DNA of 64,000 bases from Coenobita brevimanus (Eukaryota > Arthropoda > Malacostraca > Decapoda > Coenobitidae). The DNA lies in assembly GCA_032717465.1 (NCBI GenBank), contig CM064655.1, positions 14,794,652-14,858,651 on the forward strand, given 5' to 3'. Made by a program: the position numbers and the translations under genes. Positions 54,508-64,000 of the stretch are shown here, in pieces. How positions within the stretch are numbered: the first letter of the stretch is position 1; the number at the start of each line of letters is the position of its first letter. The notes below the pieces were generated by a model, which was given only the letters and a program-made list of their open reading frames with translations, searched no databases and had not been told where the DNA came from.

Positions 54508-57500
54508 TCTCACTTCTATCTATCTATCTATCTATCTATTGCCAGACGCCTCAATCTCGTTTGGGGTGGCCACAAACAAATCGCCTCCAAGTCGCCCTGT
54601 CCCCCGCCATTTCACTGCCCTGCTCCCAACTCACACCCCCCTCTCTCATATACCTCTCCACCCCATCCCTCCATCTCATCCTCGGCCTCCTCCTCCCTCT
54701 TCCCCCCTCCACCTCACTCACATACACTCTCTTCGTCAGTCTTTCACCCTCCATCCTCTCCACATGGCCAAACCACCTCAGTGTGTCCCTCATAACGCTT
54801 CCTATTACATCCACATCAACACCACAACGCTCCTTTATATCCTCATTTGTCAGCCTGTCTCTCCACGGGACTCCACAGGCTCCTCTTAAATAACTGATTT
54901 CCACTGCTCTCACTCTTGACTTGTGTCCTTCCAACAATGTCCAAGCTTCACTTCCGTACATTAGAGTTGGTATCACAATACTGTCATGTAGTAACTTTTT
55001 CACTTCCATGCTCACTTCCCTGTTTCTTATCACTGCTTTCAAAGAACCAGCAACCTTTCTTCCCCGCTGTACCCTTTCAAGCACTTCACCCTCCAAACCT
55101 CCATCCTTACTCATCACACTACCCAAGTACTTAAACGTACTCACATTTTCCAATTCCTCACCATCCAACCTCGCTGTACATTCACTAACTTCACCTCTCT
55201 CAAAGACCATCACTTTACTCTTCCCTACATTCACCTTTAGATTCCGTTTCTTACACACTCTCTCAAACTCATCCACCAAGCCTTGCAGCTCCCCTTCGTC
55301 TTCACTCAACAATACAGTATCATCTGCAAACAACAGTACAGGGAGTTTCCAAACACTATCCTCTCTCACCAGGGCCACTCCAACATCCACGACCCTACCT
55401 TGTACCTCTTTTAATACCCCATCCATGTACAGATTGAACAACCATGGAGAAATGACACATCCCTGTTTCAAACCAACTTTCAAAGAGAAAAATTCACTTA
55501 GTTCACCATCCACATGCACTGCAGCCTTCGCACCATCGTACATACTCTTCACAGCATTCAACAACTTCCCATCTACTCCATATATTCTTAACACTTTTCA
55601 CAATCCTTGTCTATCCACCCTGTCATATGCTTTCTCCAAATCCATGAAAGCCGCATACAACTTCTTTCCCTTCTCTAGAAACTTTTCCACTAAAGAACTA
55701 AGAATGAATATCTGATCTACACAACCTCTTCCCTTCCTAAAGCCTCCCTGTTCTTCTGCAACTACTTTCTCTGTTCTTTCTCTAACTCCGTCTATAAGTA
55801 TCCTACCATACACTTTTCCTATTATACTAAGAAGACAAATGCCCCTATGATTACCACACACTTCTTTTTCCCCTTTTCCTTTGTACAAGGGAATAATTAT
55901 ACCTGACTTCCAATCCTCCGGGACTCTACCTTCCTCCCAGGCCAATCTGCACATCTTCCACATCCATTCTACTACTATCTCTCCCCCATGCTTCAGCATT
56001 TCACCACACACTCCATCAATTCCTGGGGTTTTCCCCGATTTAACTTTCTTCATTGCTTCCACAACTTCTATCCTACTGATTTCTTCCTGTCTTCTCACCT
56101 CCCTCCTTCTCCCAGCCATTCCCCAGCCACTTATACTCGCATTACTTCCATCCTCTACGCACAACAATTCCTTGAAGTGTTCTCTCCATCTGCTCACTTT
56201 TTCTCCCTTCTCCACTAGTAATCTACCATTTTTATCTTTCACTCCCCTGCTAACCTCACTTCCACCCTGTCTTACTCTTTTCACCTCTCTCTAGAACATT
56301 TCCTTACAGTCCCTCCACTTTACACTCAAATTCCTTCCAAATTCCTCATCCACTCTCTTCTTACTCTCTCTTACTAATCTTTTCACCTCTCTCTTTCTTT
56401 CTACATATAACTCTCTCTTCCGCCTCTCAACTTCTTCCATGCCCCTATTTCTCATCCATTCATTGTATGGTTTCTTCTTTTGTGCCACAGCCTGTTTCAC
56501 CTCTTCAGTCCACCACGCTGTTCCTTGCACCCCCCTCCGTCTTCTCTTCCTTCCACACATCACATCACATGCTGCACATATTTCTTCTGTAAATATCTTA
56601 CACACACCTTCCATGTCTCCCATCTGCTCCAATTCATATTTGCCCAATCGTTCCTCCACTTCTCTCTTATACTCTGCCGTTTTCTCATCCTCTTGTAACC
56701 TTTCCACTCTCCTTGCAACTACTCCTTCCTCTCGTCTTTCCCTTCTTCTATTCCTCCATCTTACTTGCATTCTAATTCTGGCCACCGTAGTGGTCAGAAA
56801 GTCCACTCCCCCAACCTCTATACACTCTTGCATCCTTTACACATCTTCGCATCCTTTCATCCACACACACATAATCAATCATTGCCTTCCTTTCATTCAG
56901 TTCACCACCCACCCTTCTCATCACTCGCCATGTATACCTGTGGATCATTTTATGCCTGAAGAGGGTATTGGCTATCACCAACCCCCTCCCAGCACAAATG
57001 TCCACTAACGCACTGCCATTCTCATCTATCTCAGCAGGCACACCCCACTCACCAACTATTCCATCCACCTTCACATTCCCTACTTTACCATTCATATCAC
57101 CAATCAAAAACACTCTCTCATTCCTTCCAAACTTTTCCATGCACACTTCTACATTTGTCCAGAACTCTTCTCTCACTCTTCTAGCACGATCTTGAGTTGG
57201 TGCATACACACACACAATCGCCCACATTTGTATTCCAACTTTGAACTTTACCCACACAATCCTTGACCCAACTGATCCATACTGTCTTATGCTCCTCTTC
57301 CATCTCTTACTCACAACTATACATACTCCTTCCTTTGCCCTCTCATTCTCACCTACTCCTGCACATATACCCCATCCATACTCCCATTCTCTCACACTTT
57401 CTTCTCTTCATTTTGTTTCAGTTATTCCACCTACATCCACTTTCGCACCCTCAAGCACCTGGACAATCTCTCTCTCTTTCACCTCATCATTCGCTCCCCT

Positions 57501-57700
57501 TACATTCCAAGTTCCAATTACCATGTCCTTTGTCCAGTCCTTGGTCGTCATCGTTTGGCCAGTCATTGTCTGAGGCTTATTGCTTGTTTTTTTAGTTAGT
57601 TGTTTTCCGGGGAGGGGCACTAACCCTCCGCCAACCCTTTTAGTCGCCTTTTACGACAAGCAGGGATACTGGGGAAGTATTCTTGAAAAATCCCCCTACC
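54508..57700 (-). mobile_element. RTE-clade non-LTR retrotransposon, near full length
   Basis: The 3' end carries a TAGA-type tail (plus-strand CTATCTATC... at 54508-54540) instead of poly(A), and a TTGGGGTGGCC-side terminal motif. The 5' region contains the CCTGCTTGTCGTAAAAGGCG motif common in arthropod RTE elements. It sits inside T4 between the two HTH parts. The 5' boundary (about 57700) is approximate and no clear target duplication was found. Confidence 0.9.
54551..57620 (-). pseudogene. RTE ORF: endonuclease-reverse transcriptase, broken at four points
   Basis: Single-ORF layout of RTE elements. Endonuclease: IGTWNVRGAND, VCVYAPTQD, VFLIGDMNGKVG, DYVCVDERM and SDHY. Reverse transcriptase: GKTPGIDGVCGEML, NHRGICLLSIIGKVYGR, EQGGFRKGRGCVDQIF, FMDLEKAYDRV, GLKQGCVISPWLFNLY, LLFADDTVLL and FKYLGSVMS. 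The conserved end WFGHVERM and RPRMRWRDGVERY is intact. Breaks: an in-frame TGA at about 57408, a frameshift near 56780, TAG at 56291-56293 and TGA near 55597 (the last two at tryptophan-type positions). The last 347 residues are open. Recently inactivated. Confidence 0.9.
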
Positions 57701-58243
57701 CCCAGGGTAGGGCTGCAAGTAAAGCCGCCGTATTTTTCAGGACAGTTGAGACAGTCAACTGGGGGAGCTTGAGGGAACTGGCAATCTCACTGGGGCCTTG
57801 GCCATTCCTGTTCCTCCTAACAAAGTCCAACTTAACATCTAGGGAGAGTGAGTGCCTCACCCTCTTAGACAGGCCATCATTGCCCAACTCACCCGACGCT
57901 TCTTACCACCTCCCATAGCACTGTGGCACTCACTTGCACCACCCGTAACACTGTGGCGGTCACCTGCACCACCTGTAACACCAACCTTAGCACTGGGGCC
58001 CATACCTGCACAACCCTTAGCACTGGGGCCCATACCAGCACCACCCTTAGCACTGGGGCCCATACCTGCACCACCCTTAGCACTGGGGCCCATACCTGCA
58101 CCTCCCTCAGCAATGGGGCCCATACCTGCACCACCCTTAGCACTGGGGTCCATACCTGCACCAACCTTAGCACTGGGGCCTACACTGGCACTGACCTTAC
58201 CACTGGGCACGCAAATCCACAGTACTGTACAGTAAGTTACCAA
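57696..58243 (-). pseudogene. T4 transposase N-terminus: repeat-rich leader and psq HTH
   Basis: A Gly/Ala-rich leader made of 10-residue repeats (GAGMGPSAKG) is followed, after a frame change near 57880, by KRVRHSLSLDVKLDFVRRN and ASSLKLPQLTVSTVLKNTAA. This is the pipsqueak-type HTH at the start of Tigger/jerky transposases that recognises the element ends. It stops at the RTE insertion; the remainder is at 52916-54505. The Gly/Ala leader also appears, without expansion, in T3 (MSGKGAARVGARGG). Confidence 0.75.
57920..58205 (-). repeat. 30-bp coding minisatellite in T4
   Basis: About nine to ten units of CTTAGCACTGGGGCCCATAC plus ten more bases (30 bp). Central units are nearly identical and edge units diverged. 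It encodes a 10-residue Gly/Ala/Met/Pro/Ser repeat on the minus strand, in phase with the transposase leader. Confidence 0.9.
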
Positions 58244-58655
58244 AGAAACACTATCACATCAGTACAGGCAGAGTTACTCACATACAGTAAATCATTGCAA
58301 CAATACAATGCAGTACAGTAATCACACTTGCGTAAAGTTGGCCTGGTGCTACACGATGTCTACTGTAGTATGATCTTTGGTTGTGAGGTGACGATAACAG
58401 AGGGACACACATGAACAAGTTGAAAAGACAGAGCTCTGAAGCGGCTGGCAGGACCCGAACCATAACAATGAGCTGCACGCCGGGACCGCCATCTTGCCTG
58501 AAACAAGCGACGTCACCTTGAATGTGCCTGGCGCTTCCCGATGGCAAAATCCTTATAGCAGGAAATTTACCATAAATCAAATTTTGGGGTGGAACTTTTC
58601 CATTGTCGTTGTAGCAAAATATCGTAAACCGAAACATCGTAAAATGAGTACCGTA

Positions 58656-58934
58656 CTTCGTGGGGTGGAAGATGCACTTATTTGTCTCAAAATCATCTTC
58701 AAATATCCCCATACGTCCTTGGAGGCGAGACTACCTTGGGTCCATTTAGAAGAATCACTTATACAGAGGATCACCTCACTGTTTGGCAGTCAAGTATTTT
58801 TTTTAGAGTATAAACACCTTTGATTTATTGTAAAATGTTACATTCACTTGTGTATATACTCAGATTTTACGATTAGAAACACCCAGGCTTAAGAAAAAAT
58901 TTAGGGTTTGTTTACAACTGGCCACGTGACAGTC
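58656..58934. other. Intronic DNA without recognised gene
   Basis: Short non-coding interval between T4 and the 360-bp satellite. Confidence 0.4.
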
Positions 58935-60420
58935 TGGGGGTTTAGCAGTATAATAGTTTAGCAATTTAGCATCTAGCATACCCACTGCTTTAGCAAGCTA
59001 ACATGATCACTGGTGAACTCCCTCCTAACCTTCTGAAATGCAGTCATGATCACTTTGCTTGCCATCCATTCAGTAGCTTGTAAGAGAATCATACTGGAGA
59101 TGATGGCTAGCATGACATTTGAGTCACTGTAACAGACGTCTCATATGGAAATTCAATAACTCTTGTTTGGTTGGCTTCTCTTACTGATATTTTGTTTCAT
59201 TAGAGACAAGAATATAACAGAAGGAAACAGTTTTATATTACCGTTACTGAAAAACGGGAAAAACAACTGCACCATTAAACAGTACTGTCTGAAATTACAG
59301 CTTATTAGCAGTTTAGCAGTATAGCAGTTTAGCACCTAGCATTCCCCCAACTCTCAGAACATGATCACTTCTGAACCCCTTCCTAACCTTCGGAAAGGCA
59401 ATAATGATCACTTCACTTGCTATCCAATCACTGACTAACAAGGGAATCATATTGTAGATGTTGGCTAGCTTGACTTTTGTTGAGTCATTGTAACAGACAT
59501 CTGTCTCATATGGAAATTCAATAACCCTTGTTTGGCTGGCTTCTCTTACTGATATTTTGTTTCATTAGAGACAAGAATATAATAGAAAGAAACAGTTTTA
59601 TATTACCATTACTGAAAAACGGGAAAAACAACTGCAACATTAAACAGTACTTTCTGAAATTACAGCTTATTAGCAGTTTAGCAATTTAGCACCTAGTGTT
59701 CCCTCAACTCTCAGAACATGATCACTTCTGAACCCCTTGCTAACCTTCAGAAGGGCAATAATGATCACTTGCTATCCAATCACTAACTAGCAAGGGAATC
59801 ATATTGGAGATGTTGGCTAGCATGACTTTTGTTGAGTCATTGTAACAGACGTCTGTCTCATATGGAAATTCAAAAATTCTTGTTAGGCTGGCATCTCTTA
59901 CTGATATTTTGTTTCATTCGATACAAGAGCATCATAGAAGGAAGCAGTCTTATATTACTGTTAGTGAAAAATGGGAAAAAGTTGCAACATTAAATAATCT
60001 ATCTATCTATCTATAGCCCGACGCCCTAATCCCGCAAAGGGTGGCCGCAGACAAAACGCCTCCAAGTCACTCTGTCACCCACCATTTGACTACCCTCCCC
60101 CCAACTCACCCCCCCCTCCCTCATATACCTCTCAACTCCATCCCTCCACCTCATCCTCGGTCTACCCCTCCCTCTCCCTCCCTCCACCTCACCTACATAC
60201 ACCCTCTTAGTCAGTCTTTCATTCTCCATTCTCTCCACATGTCCAAACCACCTCAGTGTATTTCTCCTAATCTTCTCATTAATTAATAATACTTTCTGAA
60301 ATTACAGTATTATTAGCGGTTTAGCAATTTAGCAGTTTAGCGCCTAGCGACATGGAAATTCGATCACCCCATGTTAGGATGGCTTCTGGTACTTTTAGGG
60401 TATATAAAAAGGTGTAAACA
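58935..60420. repeat. ~360-bp satellite, three units plus a partial, with TTTAGCA subrepeats
   Basis: The marker GCRYCTAGC recurs at about 58969, 59330, 59689 and 60341. The first two spacings are 361 and 359 bp; the third is 652 bp and contains an RTE fragment of about 290 bp. Each unit begins with several TTTAGCAGTTTAGCA-type heptad-like repeats, then CATGATCACTTCTGAAC, CTTACTGATATTTTGTTTCA and TGGGAAAAA-type blocks. Confidence 0.92.
59998..60285 (-). mobile_element. RTE 3'-end fragment inside the satellite
   Basis: CTATCTAT tail then the last ~280 bp of RTE, encoding MERMENERLTKRVYVGEVEG through WRRFVCGHPLRD in one open frame (60026-60238). Flanked by ATTAAATAA and ATTAATAA, a probable target duplication. 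5'-truncated. Confidence 0.88.
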
Positions 60421-60689
60421 TTCCTTGTAATTGATTTTTGAAAACATGGTTGTGTTGTTTGATTCTAAAGTTCACAGATGCAGCCATTTGTTTTGGAGAT
60501 ATAGTGTATTCCTTCACTTAATGGCCTTTGTATTTTCTTAAGTGAATGAAAGAACTGGTTTTATTGAGTTTTAATTTTTTATCTCTATATACTGATACGA
60601 ATGTAGTGTACTTTAATAGAGATGAACATCACGTCTCAAATTACTTTACTAAAGGAATCGGACACTCTGTATTTCATGAACAAACTGGT
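60421..60689. other. Intronic DNA without recognised gene
   Basis: AT-rich, no coding signal. Confidence 0.4.
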
Positions 60690-60960
60690 AGTGTTAAGAT
60701 GGCGTCGTGGTATGGATAACATTTTATAAGGATGGGGTTGTTTGTTTGTTTTCTTGTCTTGTACCCTTCTTTTACATAAAAATAAAGACACCAAACATAT
60801 ATTTACAGTACTGAAGAGAGACTCTAATGTGTTAAGATAGTGTCATGGAATGAAGTAACATTACAGAAGGAAGGGGTTGTTTGTTTCATGTCTTGTACCC
60901 TTCTTTTACATAAAAATAAAGAAACCAAAGACAGATATACAGTACTGAACAGAGGTTCTG
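60690..60960. repeat. ~135-bp tandem duplication
   Basis: Two copies of a unit with GTTAAGATRG, TCTTGTACCCTTCTTTTACA and AAAAATAAAGA blocks and a TACAGTACTGAA end, starting near 60690 and 60828. Confidence 0.85.
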
Positions 60961-61460
60961 AAAGGTGAGTGTGTATTTTATACCTCATACCAATTACTTT
61001 GGCCAGGCATGTATGGTAACATTGTTCTGCCCGAGACTCTGATTGGCTGGAGGTGTTTGTTCGATTTCGTTCTTGCCTTAACCGATACACTCTTTATTAA
61101 TAGATGTGATACTGAGTTTTTCGACAGCACAATCGTCAAAAGCAATATGAAATCCGCTATATACTTAGCAACAACGAAATTTTCGCAGGAAGATAGAGAT
61201 AACGAGTCAACAAAGTGTTACATTACAGTCCAAGCCAAGGTCAGCATTCGAACAATTCCTTTACATTCCAGAAAGTCAGTAAAATTACAGAATATCAAGG
61301 AAACCTGCTTAATCTAAGTGTTGCTATAACACATATTTAAATTATAAGATCAGTCCACACCCTTAAACCGTGCCACAACTCTGAATAATTAAAAAAATTC
61401 AAATGAAAATACGAGTTCTGCGGGGAGGGAGGCAGCTCAATCGAACAGCCACTGAGCGAC
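60961..61460. other. Intronic DNA without recognised gene
   Basis: A 102-codon plus-strand frame (61009-61317) lacks any recognisable motif and is not called. No element ends until 61461. Confidence 0.35.
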
Positions 61461-64000
61461 AGCTGAGTGAAGGTGGACTATTTAAACTTCAGAGACCTTA
61501 ACCTGACTGGTTATCGGAATGTAATAACCACGATATCTAGACGAACTATACATCGTGGCAATAACTAATGTACCCTCTCACGTACAAATTATATTAAGTT
61601 TTCTATTTGTTTACTCTATAGATATTTGATTACTTGATTAATTTAGAAAGTATGAGGATGCGAAAGATGCAGAAAAACTGCTCCCCTCTGAACTTCTTCA
61701 TGAAGTGATAGGCTTTACCATTCCTTTCATTTTTACTTCATGTTCGATGTAAGTCCCGTGCATCCATATTTAAAATGTAAAATTGTATAGGGTATTTCCA
61801 CTTTTTACTACTCGTGAATTTAATAACATACTTCACTGTCCAGTTTATTTGCAAGCCCATGTACAGTACAAATAATCTTATCCACCTTCATCTTTTTTGT
61901 CCTCTCTCTCTCTCTCTCAAAGGACACACACACACACACACAAATACGAAGCTAAAACAACAGGCATAACAGGTTATCAATAAAAAAATAAAACGTGAGC
62001 GTGATTTATTGGATGTTCTGAAAAAATGTGTAGGCTACGTACTGGTGCTCTATATTAAGCTCTTTCTCCATGTGCGTCATCTTCACTTTCATTCTCATCA
62101 CTTGTATCAGAAATTATGTTAATAACAAATTCCTCAAACAAATGGTCTTGTGCGATGTCTTTGGCATGGTATTCATCTTCGATTTTCTTCGTGTGGCTGA
62201 TGCAACTACGCCAAGTTTCAGGGGTAATCTTGTTCATAGCCTCGTGAGTAATTTCCTCAACTCTCTTCAGGGACTGATCTCCGTTTGATTTTTTTTTTCT
62301 TTACTTCGCTCTTCAGCTGTGCCCATATTAATTCAATAGGATTGAACATACAATGGTAAGGAGGCAGTCTGAGTATTATATGTCCCTTTTCCATGGCCAA
62401 TTGGTCTATCTCATATTCCTGTTTGCTTTTATGTTGTTTGCAGACAAAATACAGTTCCTTCTTTGTTTGAGATGGGTCAAATGTGATATTGGCAGATGAC
62501 AGCCATTCAATTAAATCGCCTTTCTTACTGCTGGTTGTTGGCATTTTATTGATGGTTTTTGAGTGATAGGAAGCATTATCCATTATGATAAGGGATCTTT
62601 CTGGGATGTTTGGAAGTAATTGTTCCTGAAACCACTGCTTAAATCGTTGATGGTCCATTGACTCGTGGTAATCTCCCTTTGCTCCATTCTTTGATCGAAA
62701 CATCAAGAGTCCTCCCGGCACAAAACCATTTTGGCCACCAGCATGTAGGATGATGAATTGAGCTCCTCTCCCTGTCTTAAGTTTAGGCCCAACTACCCTA
62801 TCACCATCAGTCCAGCATCGCTCAACGCACATATTCTGGTTAATCCAAGTCTCATCTAGGTAGATTTCAGGGCGAGGATGAGAACTATCTCTGTTACCTT
62901 TTATTTTTCTCAGATACGCATTTCTTGCAGTTACGATGTCTTCTCTCTCCATTAATATCTTTCTCCCACTTTCTGCTTTTTTGTATCTGAAGCCCATCTG
63001 CCTCACAACTCTGTGTAGAGAAGTCCTTGATCCATTGAAAGATATGGGTGATGTCTTGACCCTCTTCAGTAGTTCTGTCAATGACGGAAGCTCACCTCGC
63101 TCGTAAAAGGAAAGTAATTCCCTCCTGATACAGTCCTTTTGAAAGTTATCGGTCTGTCCTACCACAGTGGAGAGTCTTGAACGTGGAGGTGGTGTGTTTA
63201 TAATTCCATCTCGTGACATTAAAACTTCACTCTTAATCCTCCTGACGGTCCTTTCAGAAGCCCCAGTTGCATCTGACGTTTTCTCAACGGCATGTGCAGC
63301 AGTTAGACATGATCCCTCACTTTCAAAATACTGGTGGACATTGTGGATGATATTCCTGGCTTGAGCTAAGTACTTGGTGGGTGCATACCGATGCCTAACT
63401 CTGTCCTTCAATGACGGTCTGTCTTTGCCAGGCATATTGTTACAGCCAGGCTGGATTGTGCCCAAACATACCTGCCAGCAAACCTACATATAAGTAAACT
63501 TGGAAACATAATCATAACCTTTCCGATACGATGTCATTTAAAATAATTATGGTCAAGAGAAGTAATTTTCGAAACTAAGGGGCGATGTATAGCTAAAAGG
63601 TAAAAAATATCTAGCCTGTTTACTCGCCTCTATATTATACCCCTACACCACCTTTCCTTAAAACAAAATCATCTATAGATAGCCTGAACTAAGTTAGAAA
63701 GGCAACATCGCACTGAAGGATTTAGTAATGACTTCTCTCATGATACACTCAAACTCGGTCAATTTAGTTCAATTTGAAAACATCGCTAAACATCAAAGTA
63801 GGCTAAAGGAAAATTGTTTCATTTAAACTTCTCTATTATCACAGTATACAAAAGCTCAAACGCCTAATATAAACACTTACATTGACTGAATGACGAGAGA
63901 GCATGCTGTCGTAAGGGAAGGGGGGCAAAGAGCTCTCCATGATAAAGAAAAACGGTACGCATAAATAAAAAAAACTTCTGCGTCCCGCCTTCACTCAGCT
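61461..64000 (-). mobile_element. IS630/Tc1-mariner-related transposon, long D-E spacing type; right end at window edge
   Basis: AGCTGAGTGAAGG at 61461-61473 recurs inverted as CCTTCACTCAGCT at 63988-64000, 13 bp exact, with two of the next three bases also agreeing. The transposase lies between them on the minus strand. The repeats may extend past the window, so the end and the TA target site cannot be checked. Length about 2.5 kb. Confidence 0.6.
62055..63435 (-). pseudogene. DDE transposase of the IS630/Tc1-mariner group, single frameshift
   Basis: Start chosen at the second ATG, 63435 (MPGKDRPSLKDRVRHRYAP); a further ATG at 63465 would add ten residues. An N-terminal HTH-like region (SDATGASERTVRRIKSE) precedes a DDE_3 core: YLDETWIN, IMDNASYHS and NPIELIWAQ. 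Numbered from 63465 these are D204, D296 and E378, so 81 residues separate the second D and the E. That is far more than in Tc1 (34) and close to the DD82E group of this superfamily that I recall as Sailor. After EVKKK a ten-A run (62289-62298) shifts the frame: one frame stops 14 codons later at 62257, while the +1 frame continues (SLKRVEEITHEAMNKITPE) to an acidic end at 62055. One indel separates it from an open ~470-residue protein. Confidence 0.85.

Larger units (their letters stand above)
52674..58653 (-). mobile_element. Tigger-type transposon T4 with an RTE insertion
   Basis: Ends inside TA at 52672-52673 and 58654-58655: CGGTCATTACTCGTTTTATG at the left and, inverted, CGGTACTCATTTTACGATG at the right, an imperfect match with one 2-3-base indel. 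Coding is on the minus strand. About 2.8 kb without the 3.2-kb RTE at 54508-57700. A third Tigger family by its termini. Confidence 0.75.

Noticed and set aside
54921..55715. 264-codon plus-strand frame
   Set aside because: Antisense to the RTE reverse transcriptase, where all RT motifs are on the minus strand.
61009..61317. 102-codon plus-strand frame as a small gene
   Set aside because: No motif, no repeat of the frame elsewhere, and opposite strand to the kinesin gene; chance open frame is likely.
1..64000. An operon, biosynthetic cluster, defence system or integrated virus
   Set aside because: All large coding regions resolve to transposon or retrotransposon proteins or to the kinesin exons; no viral structural or replication genes or clustered enzymes were seen.

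Overview
This is eukaryotic, animal-type DNA. It is almost entirely transposable elements and simple repeats, and one short stretch of host gene is visible. Two spliced exons on the minus strand (43977-44123 and 44260-44464) encode part of the tail of a KIF13/Khc-73-type kinesin-3 motor. If no exon was missed, everything to the left (about 44 kb) and to the right (about 19.5 kb) is intron of that gene. Tigger, piggyBac, CR1-like, Jockey-like and RTE elements, together with very dense TA, TG and GA microsatellites, suggest an arthropod and most likely a decapod crustacean. That assignment is inference.

Layout. 1-6001: Tigger copy T1 with a full-length piggyBac (pb1) inside it; its 779-residue transposase is uninterrupted. 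6004-12650: satellites, a tRNA-like SINE, RTE-derived fragments and a remnant of a second piggyBac family. 12653-18511: a different Tigger (T2) carrying CR1-like LINE B, which carries a Jockey-like LINE C fragment. 18512-22440: microsatellites, a long GTGAAR array and a foldback repeat. 22440-27190: a retroelement ORF1 remnant split by a second, broken full-length piggyBac (pb2). 27749-32830: Tigger T3 (minus) carrying two LINE C fragments and an internally deleted piggyBac (pb3).

33500-41800: a compound microsatellite split by a minus-strand LINE A, which is itself split by a LINE C copy and another deleted piggyBac (pb4). 42200-43320: an RTE-derived repeat carrying a 745-bp MITE with an 8-bp target duplication. 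43977-44464: the kinesin exons. 44686-50320: a TTAA-bounded block holding a tandem repeat and an almost intact LINE A with a 7-bp target duplication. 51555-52670: LINE and Tigger end fragments. 52674-58653: Tigger T4 (minus) with an RTE LINE inside. 58935-60420: a 360-bp satellite interrupted by an RTE 3' end. 61461-64000: a Tc1/mariner-related (IS630 group) transposon with an unusually long D-E spacing, frameshifted, possibly ending exactly at the window edge.

The genes do not form a pathway. The value of the window is its nested chronology: several insertions can be dated relative to one another and matched to exact empty sites in sister copies in the same window. I found no undescribed defence, biosynthetic or regulatory system. 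The most original signals are the conserved subterminal hairpins and interspersed GTGACAGT motifs of the piggyBac family, the empty-site-confirmed MITE, the LINE C coding end that runs straight into poly(A), and the edge-truncated DD81E-type transposon.
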